NCBI GenBank assembly: GCA_021324045.1
Contig: JAJPJV010000001.1
Location: 62,001-126,000 of the forward strand
Direction of reading: 5' to 3'
DNA from: Actinomycetota bacterium
Lineage (GTDB): Bacteria > Actinomycetota > Acidimicrobiia > Acidimicrobiales > RAAP-2
DNA length: 64,000 nt
The notes under the pieces are model-generated. The model was given only the letters and a program-made list of their open reading frames with translations. It made no database searches and had not been told where the DNA came from. Made by a program: the position numbers and the translations under genes. The number at the start of each line of letters is the position of its first letter. Positions within the stretch are counted from its first letter, which is position 1. This document shows, piece after piece, positions 52,384 to 63,665 of the stretch.

Positions 52384-52685
52384 CAGCGGGTAAAACCCTA
52401 GTCGCCGAGCGCCACGCCGATGTGCTGGCCTCGGTGCCATGGCGGCAGCCGGACCTTGCTGGTGGACGGTCGGTTGCGCAGACAGGGCCGGTGGGTCGTG
52501 CCTCGGGGGTGCTGGTTTGTATCAAGATCGGCCCCGAAGCGGCGCTCATTGTTCTTTGCGGGTTATTCTTCGCAAGCTCGGTGCAAACGTCCGGGCTGGG
52601 AGTCGCCGGCGAAGGCCGCCGGCGCTGCGGCTCGCTTGAAATGCGGTGTGCACCGAGGTCCTGGCCTGGAGGAGACTGAACGACC
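52384..52685. other. Intergenic region, no gene seen
   Basis: 302 bp between the tRNA and the EtfD-like gene. Three overlapping plus-strand frames are open but lack conserved sequence. It must hold the promoters of both flanking genes, but I see no convincing -35/-10 pair. Confidence 0.55.
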
Positions 52686-54761
52686 ATGCCGGTGAGGATT
52701 GCTCTTGGAATGGCAGCGACGGCCATCGCCCTGGTGGTCGCCGGCCGCCGTTTTTGGCTCATCTCGCGCCTGGTCCGCTCCGGTCAACCCGCCCCGGGGC
52801 GCACCGGTCAGCTTCGTCGGCGTGCTGAGGCCGAGCTGGTGGAGGTCGCCGGCCAGCGGAAACTGCTCAGGTGGAGCCTCTCGGGGACGGCCCATGCGTT
52901 TACCTTCTGGGGCTTCATCATCTTGATGTTCACCATTCTCGAGGCCTACGGAGATCTGTTCTCGAAGCGTTTCGCCATCTGGGGATTCGGTCACAACCCG
53001 GTGCTCGGCTTCATCGAGGATTTTTTCATCGTGGCGGTGCTGGTTGCGCTTGCAACGTTCTCGGTGATCCGGATCCGCCAGGCACCAAAGCGCAGGGACC
53101 GACAATCGCGTTTCTATGGATCCCATACCGGTGCTGCGTGGGTCACCCTGGCAATGATCGCGGGAGTGATGATCACCCTTTTGCTCTACCGAGCCGCCCA
53201 GACGAACACGGGAGATTTTCCCTATACCTGGTGGGCATTTGCTTCGCATGTCGTCGGAAAGGCCCTGCATCCGTTAGGTGCCGGCGTCAATGCTGACCTG
53301 GAGACGACATTTGTGATCCTCAACGTCGCTGTGATCATGGGGTTCCTCGTGTTCCTCTCCTATTCCAAGCACTTACACATCGCAGTGGCACCGATCAACG
53401 TCGCCTTTTCAAGGCGGCCACGAGCACTCGGAGGGCTCGACAAGACACCCGACATGGACATGGAGCACGTGCGTGAGGACTCGGTCTTCGGCGTCGGGAT
53501 CATCGAGCAGTTCACCTGGAAGCAGATGTTGGACTTCGTCACCTGCACCGAATGTGGTCGCTGCCAATCGGTCTGTCCCGCGTGGAACACAGGGAAGCCG
53601 CTTTCGCCGAAGCTCGTGATCATGGGTCTGCGAGACAATATGTTTGCTTCTGCCGATCGCTTGCTCGGCAGAGGAAAGCCGGGATCCTCGGGTGGCCCAG
53701 ATCGCAATGTTGACGTTCAGACTCTGGTGCCCAGCACGATCGAACCCGACGTGTTGTGGTCCTGCACAACGTGTGGAGCGTGCGTGGAGGAATGTCCGGT
53801 CGACATCGAGCATGTCGACGCAATCGTGGACATGCGCCGCTACGAGGTGCTCATGGAGTCACGCTTCCCATCGGAAGCAAGCCTGATGCTCCGCAACATC
53901 GAGAACCAGGGCGACCCCTGGGGACTTGGGCGTGACAAGCGCATCGAGTGGACAGAAGGTCTGGACTTCGAGGTTCCCATCGTTACGGACACAGTCCCCG
54001 ACGACATCGAGTACCTGTATTGGGTCGGCTGCGCGGGGGCTCTGGACGAACGGGCTCGCAAAGGCGTGCAGGCAACGGCGAGGATGCTCAACCGCGCAGG
54101 TGTGTCTTTCGCCATTCTCGGTCCGAAGGAGTCCTGCACCGGTGATCCTGCTCGCCGTCTCGGCAACGAGTTCCTCTACCAGGAACAAGCCAAGACCAAT
54201 ATCGAGACGCTCATGCAGGCGAGGGCAAGAAAGATCGTGGTGACTTGTCCCCACTGCTTTAACACGATCAAGAACGAGTATCCCGCGTTGGGCGGGGATT
54301 TCGATGTCATCCACCATGCGCAGCTGCTGGATCACCTTGTGTCCACGGGTCGCCTCGCCCCGACGTCTGGCTATGAGGCGAAGGTGACCTATCACGATCC
54401 GTGCTATCTCGGGAGGCACAACAGGGTGTTCGACGAACCCAGGTCGGTGCTCGACGCGATTCCAGGGGTTCGCCAGATCGAGATGCGACGCTGCAAGGAA
54501 CGAGGCTTCTGCTGCGGTGCGGGGGGCGCTCGAATGTGGCTGGAAGAGAAGATCGGCAAGAGGGTGAATGTCGAGCGCACCGACGAGGCACTCGGGACGG
54601 GAGCTGACGTGGTGTCCACCGCGTGCCCCTACTGCATGATCATGCTCGACGATGCTGTGCGCGCCAAGAGCAAGGAGGACGAAGTGAAGGTGCTCGATCT
54701 CTCACAGATCGTCGAGGCCTCCCTTGGAGAGACCAGGGTGGTGGGGGCGCGGTCCGAATGA
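52686..54761 (+). CDS. EtfD-like membrane Fe-S oxidoreductase
   Basis: 691 residues. The N-terminal 240 residues contain about five to six hydrophobic helices with histidines, like a NarI/HdrE-type cytochrome b. Two 4Fe-4S clusters follow: CTECGRCQSVCP (Cys287, 290, 293, 297) and CTTCGACVEECP (Cys360, 363, 366, 370). The C-terminal part has two CCG-type domains (WVGCAGALDE..., ESCTGDPARR, CPHCFNTIKNEYP; DPCYLGRHN, CCGAGGARMW, CPYCMIML). This layout matches mycobacterial Rv0338c/EtfD, which passes electrons from ETF (acyl-CoA oxidation) to the quinone pool. That role suits a genome rich in beta-oxidation genes. Confidence 0.9.
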   Translation: MPVRIALGMAATAIALVVAGRRFWLISRLVRSGQPAPGRTGQLRRRAEAELVEVAGQRKLLRWSLSGTAHAFTFWGFIILMFTILEAYGDLFSKRFAIWGFGHNPVLGFIEDFFIVAVLVALATFSVIRIRQAPKRRDRQSRFYGSHTGAAWVTLAMIAGVMITLLLYRAAQTNTGDFPYTWWAFASHVVGKALHPLGAGVNADLETTFVILNVAVIMGFLVFLSYSKHLHIAVAPINVAFSRRPRALGGLDKTPDMDMEHVREDSVFGVGIIEQFTWKQMLDFVTCTECGRCQSVCPAWNTGKPLSPKLVIMGLRDNMFASADRLLGRGKPGSSGGPDRNVDVQTLVPSTIEPDVLWSCTTCGACVEECPVDIEHVDAIVDMRRYEVLMESRFPSEASLMLRNIENQGDPWGLGRDKRIEWTEGLDFEVPIVTDTVPDDIEYLYWVGCAGALDERARKGVQATARMLNRAGVSFAILGPKESCTGDPARRLGNEFLYQEQAKTNIETLMQARARKIVVTCPHCFNTIKNEYPALGGDFDVIHHAQLLDHLVSTGRLAPTSGYEAKVTYHDPCYLGRHNRVFDEPRSVLDAIPGVRQIEMRRCKERGFCCGAGGARMWLEEKIGKRVNVERTDEALGTGADVVSTACPYCMIMLDDAVRAKSKEDEVKVLDLSQIVEASLGETRVVGARSE

Positions 54762-54821
54762 GGACCGGACACGGGTAGGGAGCTGAGGACCAGCGCCTGC
54801 GGGAGACGTCGGGTCGGTCGA

Positions 54822-55235
54822 CTACTGTCCGTAGGCAGCGACGGGCCGAAACCGAATGACGAGGCGGCGCTCGTTGACCATCGCTGTTCGGAACTCGTCC
54901 CAGTCAGGGTGTTCTCCTGAGACTGCCCGGTAGAGTTCGATGAGTTCGTTTACCGTCGGGTCCTGGGGCTCACGGGCAACCGGAGTCAGCTCGGCTATTC
55001 CGTCCAACACGGCATAGTGCCAGAACGAGTCGCCGGGCACATAGAGCAATGCCCTGGGATCACGCCGGAGGTTGCGGGTCTTCGCGCGGTCGTCGGTCAC
55101 CGAGATCCGCGCCACGCCGTCGTCTTCGAGGGAGAAGACGATGTTGGAAAGCTGAGGCCGCCCGTCTCTTCGGATTGTCGCAAGCACGCCCTGGTGGCGG
55201 CCCTTGGCAAAGGTCATCGCGTCGTGGAGATCCAT
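54822..55235 (-). CDS. PPOX-class F420-dependent oxidoreductase
   Basis: 137 residues from the ATG at 55235, preceded by GAGAGG. MDLHDAMTFAKGRHQGVLATIRRDGRPQLSNIVFSLEDDGVARISVTDDRAKTRNLRRDPRALLYV is the split-barrel FMN/F420-binding fold of the pyridoxamine-oxidase-like F420 enzymes (Rv1155-like). VNERRLVIRFRPVAAYG ends the domain. The substrate is unknown. It is divergent from the membrane-protein gene at 55402. Confidence 0.88.
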   Translation of the reverse strand: MDLHDAMTFAKGRHQGVLATIRRDGRPQLSNIVFSLEDDGVARISVTDDRAKTRNLRRDPRALLYVPGDSFWHYAVLDGIAELTPVAREPQDPTVNELIELYRAVSGEHPDWDEFRTAMVNERRLVIRFRPVAAYGQ

Positions 55236-55401
55236 GGCCTCTCTTCCCCAGTGGACGCAGACTTGCAGATGGGCGTGTCCTGTGCAACCAAAGCACGCGC
55301 TACCCTTCCGAGGGTTCGACGAGTTGCCGTCCCCTCTGAGCCCTGCCCGAAGAGGCAACGGTGCTCCGTCGTTGTCCGTCGATGCACTCGAGGCGTGACC
55401 G

Positions 55402-56010
55402 ATGAAAGACCAACCAGGTAGCGCTCGGATCTCCGAGCGTTTGCGTAAAGCCCTGCTCAAGCCGGTAGATCCTGGCAGCTCCGAGCCGACGGGACCGACG
55501 AAGGAGGCACCGCGCTCGCTCGAGGAGCTGGAGGCAGCGGCCAAGAGCGCTGATGACAAGGAGCGTCTCATTGGGCTTATCGCCGCGCCGTTCGCTGCAG
55601 CGATCGGCTTGCTCGTCACCAACGACCTCATCAGGAACGATCCACCGGTTGGGAGCAAGCTCCACGTCAGCATCTCGCTGTACCACGACCTGACCTACGT
55701 CCTTCTTGCTCTGGCGATCGCGATGCTCGCGACGGCGTGGTTTCGTAAGCGTCTCTACTTGGCCGTCGTCATGGCCTTGTACGGCCTGGCCGTTTTCAAT
55801 CTCCACTACTGGGGCTTCGGGGTGCCCTTCGTCATGGTCGGGGCCTGGCTGATGGTGCGTTCCTACCGCTTCCAGCGCGAGTACCGCAGCGCGAGCGACG
55901 CGGCTCACAGCCGGCCATCGCGAGGCGCTGGAAGGATACTCGGCCCCACGCCTCCGCAAGCCAGCAAGCGCTACACGCCTCCCGCACCACGGCGCCGCTC
56001 AGCAAGTTGA
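55402..56010 (+). CDS. Integral membrane protein of unknown function
   Basis: 202 residues. A charged N-terminus (MKDQPGSARISERLRKALLKPV, acidic to residue 55) precedes about four hydrophobic segments: LIGLIAAPFAAAIGLLVTNDLI, DLTYVLLALAIAMLATAWF, YLAVVMALYGLAVFNLHYWG, and GVPFVMVGAWLMVRSY. A basic tail follows (RFQREYR...PRRRSAS). Similar small membrane proteins are widespread in actinobacteria; I cannot name a family with confidence. Confidence 0.75.
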   Translation: MKDQPGSARISERLRKALLKPVDPGSSEPTGPTKEAPRSLEELEAAAKSADDKERLIGLIAAPFAAAIGLLVTNDLIRNDPPVGSKLHVSISLYHDLTYVLLALAIAMLATAWFRKRLYLAVVMALYGLAVFNLHYWGFGVPFVMVGAWLMVRSYRFQREYRSASDAAHSRPSRGAGRILGPTPPQASKRYTPPAPRRRSAS

Positions 56011-56404
56011 TTGCGAGGGTGGCCGTCTGGTCCCAGCAGTGGCGCAGCGAGCGGTTCCAAGTCCTTGCATCGAGCGGGCTGGTCGTGATGGGTCGTTCCA
56101 TCGCTTCACCGAAGGCTGGTGAGCGAGCCACGAAGACCGCCGAACCGCAGGCTGCGATCTCCGATGGACCAGCTGACATCAGCGGTGGCGCGGGTCGATA
56201 GGCGAGACGACGAGAGTCGATCGAACCTCCAACGTCTGTGCGTTCCCCCGATGGTGATCCGTTAATCCGGTGGTAACACGGGCGTGACGTTGCGGAAACT
56301 CCTGTGGTTCATCCTGAGGGGCGCCTACAGGTCGAGCACGTCGGTGACGGTGCAATCCGTGGACCCGTGGGCCAATAACGGTACGAGAGGAGAGGGCACA
56401 GAGG
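56011..56404. other. Intergenic region upstream of amt, holds a GlnR-like box
   Basis: 394 bp without a convincing gene. The notable element is the triplet site at 56273-56299. A 64-codon open frame (56007-56201) has no recognisable motif and is not proposed. Confidence 0.6.
56273..56299. promoter_or_regulatory. GlnR-like binding site upstream of amt-glnK
   Basis: GTAAC-N6-GTGAC-N6-GAAAC fits the actinobacterial GlnR pattern of GTnAC and GnAAC half-sites spaced 6 nt apart. A fourth, weaker element (GTTAA at 56261-56265) lies upstream. The site is about 105 bp before the amt start. GlnR activates amt and glnK under nitrogen limitation in Streptomyces and Mycobacterium; regulation here is inferred from the match and position. 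Confidence 0.6.
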
Positions 56405-58349
<1,945 letters not shown>

Positions 58350-58545
58350 CGGCAGTGAGACGACCGATCCAGCCTCGTCCCGAGGGGCGAGGGGCAGGGG
58401 CGTGGAGCCCTCGTGGCCCCTTCCGGTCGTGCCGTCAACGAGTCGTTCGGCGTCACCGTCTCGCCACCCCGCGCGCGGCTGATCGGGTACCCGGCGACGA
58501 GCGGCTGCCTGAGTCGCCAGGGCGGCCGGCAGATGCTGGCGCTGC

Positions 58546-59301
58546 TCAGCCCGCTTGGCGAGCGACGGCCTCGGCAGCGGCTCGAGCCGCGTCGAGGTCA
58601 CCGAGGTATTGCGCCTCGAGGACCGCCAGGCTCTCGTCGAAGCGGTATCGGTAAGGGATCCCGGTCGGGATCTCCAGTGCCGGGATGTCGGCGTCGCTGA
58701 TGCCCTCGATGTGCTTTCGCAACGCACGGATGCTGTTGCCGTGGGCCACCACGAGGACCGCGCCACCCACTGACCCCCAGCGGAGGAGGTCGGGAACGAG
58801 CGCGTCTTCCCAGTAGGGGACGGCCCGACGGACCACGTCGGCAAGGCATTCAGTCGCGGGCAGGGCGCTTGGCGGGAGGTCGTGATAGCGCGGGTCCTCC
58901 GCTTGACGTGCAGCCTCCTCGGGGGTCAGCGCTGGGGGTGGTTCGTCGTAGCTGCGCCGCCAACGTTTCACTTGTTCGAGCCCGTAGACTGCAGCTGTCT
59001 CCTTCTTGTTCCTGCCCTGGAGAGCGCCGTAGTGCCGCTCGTTCAGCCGCCAGTGGCGGCGGACCGGCAGCCAGCTGCGACCCGCGGCCGCCAAGGCGAG
59101 CTCCGCTGTTCTGATGGCCCGTGTGAGCACCGAGGTGTGGACGACACGGAGGTCGAGGTCGGGTTCCTCCGCGAGCAGGCGTCCGGCGGTCGAGGCTTCC
59201 GCTTGTCCCGCCGGGGTCAGGTCGACGTCCACCCATCCGGTGAAGAGGTTCGCGGCGTTCCAGGTCGATTCCCCGTGGCGGAGGAGCACCAGGTCGGGCA
59301 C
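58546..59301 (-). CDS. gpmA: 2,3-bisphosphoglycerate-dependent phosphoglycerate mutase
   Basis: 251 residues from the GTG at 59301. [36 protein letters not shown] has the RHG catalytic motif with phospho-His9. [27 protein letters not shown] is the GpmA-specific segment, and [20 protein letters not shown] the second catalytic His. It interconverts 3- and 2-phosphoglycerate in glycolysis. GGAGG lies about 13 nt before the GTG. The open frame to 59487 overlaps the dnaK promoter and is not conserved. Confidence 0.94.
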   Translation of the reverse strand: MPDLVLLRHGESTWNAANLFTGWVDVDLTPAGQAEASTAGRLLAEEPDLDLRVVHTSVLTRAIRTAELALAAAGRSWLPVRRHWRLNERHYGALQGRNKKETAAVYGLEQVKRWRRSYDEPPPALTPEEAARQAEDPRYHDLPPSALPATECLADVVRRAVPYWEDALVPDLLRWGSVGGAVLVVAHGNSIRALRKHIEGISDADIPALEIPTGIPYRYRFDESLAVLEAQYLGDLDAARAAAEAVARQAG

Positions 59302-59466
59302 CGGGGGGAGCGTACCTCCGGGTGGGGGAGCGTTGGCAACGTCAGCGGTCCGAGGGTGGTGACCGTGCCTGGCCTCCGTCGACCGGTCGTGTGGGCTCGT
59401 ATAAGGCGGCCCGTGGCCTGCCCCAGCATCCGCGTCGGCAGGAATGAAACAGGTTTGTAGCAGAAA

Positions 59467-59487
59467 ACTTGTATCATCTAGACTCAA
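59467..59487. promoter_or_regulatory. HAIR-like HspR operator upstream of dnaK
   Basis: The half-sites CTTGTAT and ACTCAAC, separated by 7 nt, match the HspR-associated inverted repeat (CTTGAGT-N7-ACTCAAG) at 5 of 7 and 6 of 7 positions. It overlaps a promoter-like region (TTGTAT at 59468, TATATT at 59493). The hspR gene in the same operon closes the expected negative feedback loop: DnaK-bound HspR represses, and heat stress releases it. Confidence 0.75.
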
Positions 59488-59591
59488 CTTTGCTATATTG
59501 ATTGTCTAGGCCGAGTGTTGGAGTCCTCGGCAGTGGTGTAGGAGCCGGTGCGTCATGCAAACCGGTGGGGAAGGGAACGCAAGGAGCAGAC

Positions 59592-61424
59592 ATGGCCAAG
59601 GCTGTCGGAATTGACCTGGGAACGACCAACTCCGTCGTGAGCGTCCTCGAGGCGGGGGATCCGGTCGTGATCCCGAATGCCGAGGGGAGCCGGACCACGC
59701 CATCGGTGGTGGGGTTCTCGAAGAGTGGCGAGGTGCTCGTCGGCGAGGTCGCCAAGCGTCAGGCGATCACCAACCCGGAGCGGACCATCCGCTCGGTCAA
59801 GCGTCACATGGGCACCAAGTGGACGATCGACATCGATGGGAAGGCGTATACCGCCCAAGAGATCTCTGCGCGCATCCTCGGCAAGCTGAAGCGAGATGCT
59901 GAGGCGTACCTGGGTGACACGGTCAACCAGGCAGTCATCACGGTGCCGGCATATTTCGACGACGCGCAGCGGACCGCTACCAAGGAGGCGGGACAAATTG
60001 CCGGCCTTGAGGTCCTACGGATCATCAACGAGCCGACGGCCGCCGCGCTGGCCTATGGCCTGGACAAGGAGGGCAAGGATCAGACGGTCCTCGTCTTCGA
60101 CCTCGGTGGGGGCACGTTTGACGTCTCCATCCTCGAGATCGGCGAGGGCGTCTTCGAGGTGAAGGCGACCTCGGGGAACACTCACCTCGGCGGTGACGAC
60201 TGGGACCAGAAGATCATCGACTGGTTGATCAAGACCTTCAAGGACACCGAAGGGGATGACCTCTCCGGTGACAAAATGGCCATGCAGCGGCTGAAGGAGG
60301 CGGCCGAGAAGGCAAAGATCGAGCTCTCCTCGCTCCAGGAGACCCAGATCAACCTTCCGTTCATCACGGCCACCTCGGAAGGCCCCAAGCACCTCGACAT
60401 CCGCCTCACCAGGGCAAAGTTCAACGAGCTGACCTCCGATTTGGTCGATGCGTGCCGCGGACCCTTCGAAGCGGCGATCAAAGACGCCGGGCTGACGACT
60501 GCCGATATCGACCACGTCGTGCTCGTTGGCGGTTCGACCCGGATGCCGGCGATCCAGGACCTCGTCCAGTCCTTGACGGGCAAGGAACCCCACAAGGGGG
60601 TCAATCCCGACGAGGTCGTCGCTGTGGGTGCTGCCGTGCAAGCCGGTGTCCTCAAGGGTGAGGTCAAAGACGTCCTGCTGCTCGACGTGACCCCGCTCAG
60701 CCTCGGGATCGAGACCAAAGGTGGTGTCATGCACCGGCTGATCGAGCGGAACACCACCATCCCGACGAAGCGCTCGGAGATCTTCACGACCGCCGAGGAC
60801 AACCAACCCTCGGTCGAGATCCACGTGTTGCAGGGCGAGCGCGAAATGGCGGCGTACAACAAGACGCTGGGTAAGTTCCAACTGGTCGACCTTCCCCCCG
60901 CGCCCCGCGGCGTTCCCCAGATCGAGGTGACCTTCGACATCGATGCCAATGGGATCGTCCACGTGTCCGCTCAGGACCGGGCCACCGGAAAAGCGCAGTC
61001 GATGACGATTACCGGGCAGTCGGCGCTCGCCAAGGAGGACATCGAACGGATGATCCGCGACGCCGAGGCCCATGCGGAAGAAGACCGCCGCCGACGGGAG
61101 GAGGCGGAGGTACGCAACTCGGCCGACACCCTCGTGTACCAGACCGAGAAACTGCTCCGTGAGCAAGGGGACAAGATCCAGGGCTCCGAGAAGGAGGCCG
61201 TCGAGAGCGCCCTCCAGCGGGTCAAAGACGCCCTGTCGGGAACCGACGTCGAGGCCATCAAGTCGGCGACCGAAGGCCTCGTCTCGGCCAGCCAGACCTT
61301 CTCCCAGCGGCTCTACGAGCAGGCGGCCCAGGCCGCGTCGACCGGTCCGGCCTCTGATGGCGCGTCCTCGCACGAGTCATCCGAGGAAGAAGTGGTCGAC
61401 GCTGAGATCGTCGACGAGAAATGA
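59592..61424 (+). CDS. dnaK: Molecular chaperone DnaK (Hsp70)
   Basis: 610 residues from the ATG at 59592 (AGGAG upstream). The ATPase domain has [75 protein letters not shown] and [14 protein letters not shown]. The linker is [16 protein letters not shown], and the substrate domain and lid follow. The C-terminus ends DAEIVDEK, the conserved acidic tail. It is the first gene of a heat-shock operon. The stop overlaps grpE (ATGA). Confidence 0.98.
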   Translation: MAKAVGIDLGTTNSVVSVLEAGDPVVIPNAEGSRTTPSVVGFSKSGEVLVGEVAKRQAITNPERTIRSVKRHMGTKWTIDIDGKAYTAQEISARILGKLKRDAEAYLGDTVNQAVITVPAYFDDAQRTATKEAGQIAGLEVLRIINEPTAAALAYGLDKEGKDQTVLVFDLGGGTFDVSILEIGEGVFEVKATSGNTHLGGDDWDQKIIDWLIKTFKDTEGDDLSGDKMAMQRLKEAAEKAKIELSSLQETQINLPFITATSEGPKHLDIRLTRAKFNELTSDLVDACRGPFEAAIKDAGLTTADIDHVVLVGGSTRMPAIQDLVQSLTGKEPHKGVNPDEVVAVGAAVQAGVLKGEVKDVLLLDVTPLSLGIETKGGVMHRLIERNTTIPTKRSEIFTTAEDNQPSVEIHVLQGEREMAAYNKTLGKFQLVDLPPAPRGVPQIEVTFDIDANGIVHVSAQDRATGKAQSMTITGQSALAKEDIERMIRDAEAHAEEDRRRREEAEVRNSADTLVYQTEKLLREQGDKIQGSEKEAVESALQRVKDALSGTDVEAIKSATEGLVSASQTFSQRLYEQAAQAASTGPASDGASSHESSEEEVVDAEIVDEK

Positions 61425-62128
61425 CCGCGCGACCCGAGCCCGAGTACTCCGGTGACGGGTCGACCTTCGAGGAGCGGTTGATCCGTGACGAGGCGGCGGT
61501 CGAACCCGAGGCAGGTCCGGACCCCGCACCCGGTGCCGGGTCCGGACCCTCGCCGGAGGCATCCACAGGACGAGTCGGCCAGGACGAACCGGAAGCCGGT
61601 GGATCCGGCGACAGCAACGGAGAGGCGGCGGAAGCGGCCATCTTGACGGACTTCGTCGCGCTCGAACGGGAGCGAGACGAGTACCTCGCTGCCCTGCAGC
61701 GGCTCCAGGCCGATTTCGAGAACTACCGAAAGCGGGTGTTGCGTCAGCAGGAAGAGCAGTCGGCACGCGCGGCATTGCACTTGGTCGGCAAGCTGCTTCC
61801 GGTCCTCGACGCGCTCGACCTCGCCCAGACGCATCTTGACCTCGGTGATCTCGAGAACCTCTCCGCAGAGGCGCAGGCGCTTGTCCAGGCTCGCGCCTTG
61901 CTCTTCGATGCCCTCGAGAAGGAGGGGCTCGAACGTGTCGACGGCGCCGGTGTGCCGTTCGACCCCCAGGTCCACGATGCCGTCGCACATCAGCCGGTCG
62001 ACGCCTCGGAACCCGAAGGCGAGGATGGCACAGGCGCCCACGAAGCGACGGTCGACGAGGTGCTCCGAGCCGGTTACCGCTGGCGGGGACAAGTCCTTCG
62101 TCCCGCCATGGTTCGCGTCAGAGGCTGA
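61421..62128 (+). CDS. grpE: Nucleotide exchange factor GrpE
   Basis: 235 residues. An acidic, disordered N-terminus (about 75 aa) precedes the long coiled-coil helix [32 protein letters not shown] and the beta-domain with [21 protein letters not shown] and [23 protein letters not shown]. GrpE releases ADP from DnaK. It overlaps dnaK at its start and is one base short of touching dnaJ at its end. Confidence 0.96.
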   Translation: MTARPEPEYSGDGSTFEERLIRDEAAVEPEAGPDPAPGAGSGPSPEASTGRVGQDEPEAGGSGDSNGEAAEAAILTDFVALERERDEYLAALQRLQADFENYRKRVLRQQEEQSARAALHLVGKLLPVLDALDLAQTHLDLGDLENLSAEAQALVQARALLFDALEKEGLERVDGAGVPFDPQVHDAVAHQPVDASEPEGEDGTGAHEATVDEVLRAGYRWRGQVLRPAMVRVRG

Positions 62129-62129
62129 G

Positions 62130-63233
62130 ATGGCTCCACAGCGGGAGTGGTTCGAAAAGGACTATTACCAGATCCTTGGGGTTCCGTCGACCGCCAGCGA
62201 CAAGGAGATCACGCGCGCCTACCGCAAGCTTGCGAAGCAGTATCACCCTGACGCGAACCCCGGTTCCGAAGAGCGGTTCAAGGAGATCTCTGCCGCCTAC
62301 GACGTCCTGGGTAACCCTCAGACTCGCAAGGAGTACGACGAGGTTCGCCGTCTCGGCCCGATGGGCGGTGCCTTCGGCGGGATGCCTGGCGGTGGGACGT
62401 TCCGCGTCGAGGATCTCGGTGATCTTGGTGATCTCTTCGGCAGCCTCTTCGGTCGTGGAGCGCGCCGGCGTACTCGAGGGCCGCAGCGCGGTGCTGACGT
62501 CGAGACGGAGCTGCACTTGTCCTTCGACGACGCCGTTCGCGGGGTGACCGCGACCGTGAACGTTCCCGAGGACGTGCGTTGTCACACCTGTCACGGCACT
62601 GGGGCCGCGCCGGGCACCCGAACCCGTCCGTGTCCGCAATGTGGCGGTAGCGGCGTGCTCGATGACAATCAAGGGCTTTTCTCGTTGAGCACAATCTGCC
62701 CTCGTTGCAACGGGCGGGGCACGGTGATCGACACGCCCTGCCCGACTTGTGGCGGCACGGGCACGGAGCGACGGAACCGTCAGGTCAAGGTGCGGATCCC
62801 TCCGGGGGTCGAAGACGGGCAACGCATCCGAGTCAAAGGCCGTGGCGCTGCCGGGCAAGGGATGGCGCCGCCCGGGGACCTCTTCGTCGTGGTGCGGGTT
62901 GGCAAGCATCCCTTGTTCGGGCGTCGCGGGCAGAACCTGACGCTGACGGTCCCGGTCACCTACCCAGAGGCGGTCCTTGGCACCGTGGTGACGGTTCCGA
63001 CGCTGGACGGCCCAGTTTCGGTTCGGATCCCCGCCGGCACCGCGCCCGGAACCACCCTGCGTGTCCGGGGACGGGGGATCCCCGCCGGGGGAAAGAACGG
63101 ATCAAAGCCGGGAGATCTCCTGGTGAAGATTGACTTGGTGGTACCAAAGACGTTGACCGAAGAACAACGGGCAGCGATCGAATCGTTGGCCCGGGTGACC
63201 GAAGCGGCGCCGCGGGCCCACCTGGGGGTGTGA
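62130..63233 (+). CDS. dnaJ: Chaperone DnaJ (Hsp40), actinobacterial DnaJ1 type
   Basis: 367 residues from the ATG at 62130. The J-domain DYYQILGVPSTASDKEITRAYRKLAKQYHPDANPGSEERFKEISAAYDVLG contains HPD. A Gly/Phe-rich region (GGAFGGMPGGGTFR...LFGSLFGRG) follows, then four zinc motifs: CHTCHGTG, CPQCGGSG, CPRCNGRG and CPTCGGTG. The two C-terminal beta domains close the protein. It delivers unfolded proteins to DnaK and stimulates ATP hydrolysis. The open frame begins earlier inside grpE, but this ATG starts the J-domain. Confidence 0.97.
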   Translation: MAPQREWFEKDYYQILGVPSTASDKEITRAYRKLAKQYHPDANPGSEERFKEISAAYDVLGNPQTRKEYDEVRRLGPMGGAFGGMPGGGTFRVEDLGDLGDLFGSLFGRGARRRTRGPQRGADVETELHLSFDDAVRGVTATVNVPEDVRCHTCHGTGAAPGTRTRPCPQCGGSGVLDDNQGLFSLSTICPRCNGRGTVIDTPCPTCGGTGTERRNRQVKVRIPPGVEDGQRIRVKGRGAAGQGMAPPGDLFVVVRVGKHPLFGRRGQNLTLTVPVTYPEAVLGTVVTVPTLDGPVSVRIPAGTAPGTTLRVRGRGIPAGGKNGSKPGDLLVKIDLVVPKTLTEEQRAAIESLARVTEAAPRAHLGV

Positions 63234-63236
63234 GAA

Positions 63237-63665
63237 ATGGCAACGGATGGTCGGCGAATTTCTCGACGCAATGAGGGGTTCACTCCTCGCGCCGTCGATC
63301 CGACGCGGGCGGTCTACGTGATCTCGGTGGCTGCGGAGCTGGCCGGGGTCCACCCCCAGACCTTGCGGGTCTACGAACGCAAGGGCCTGCTGGATCCGAT
63401 CCGTACCGAGGGGGGGAGCCGCCGGTTCTCCGATCGGGATCTGGCGCGGCTGCGCCGGATCCAGGAGCTCACCGCCGAAGGCATCAATCTCGAAGGCGTG
63501 CGCCGAATCCTCGAGCTCCAGGCAGAGGTGGCGCGCCTGGAAGACGAGCTCGACCGGGTGCGGGAGGAAGCGCGCCAGGCAATCGAGCGAACGCATCGTC
63601 TGTATCGAAGGGAGCTGGTCCCCTTCAGACAGTCGCCCGTTGTGTACCAAAGCAAGGTGAGGTAA
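63237..63665 (+). CDS. hspR: Heat shock repressor HspR (MerR family)
   Basis: 142 residues. A 25-residue basic leader precedes [80 protein letters not shown], the MerR winged helix followed by the dimerising coiled coil. HspR binds HAIR sites and represses dnaK and clpB operons in actinobacteria with DnaK as co-repressor. A HAIR-like site is upstream of dnaK here. Its stop overlaps the clpB start (TAATG). Confidence 0.95.
   Translation: MATDGRRISRRNEGFTPRAVDPTRAVYVISVAAELAGVHPQTLRVYERKGLLDPIRTEGGSRRFSDRDLARLRRIQELTAEGINLEGVRRILELQAEVARLEDELDRVREEARQAIERTHRLYRRELVPFRQSPVVYQSKVR

Noticed and set aside
58381-58430. Possible hairpin between glnK and gpmA
   Set aside because: Several competing short G/C-rich pairings, none with a clean stem and T-run; random pairing in GC-rich DNA is as likely.
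60015-61373. 452-codon open frame antisense to dnaK
   Set aside because: It is a high-GC shadow of the dnaK codon pattern; no domain motifs, while the opposite strand is certain DnaK.
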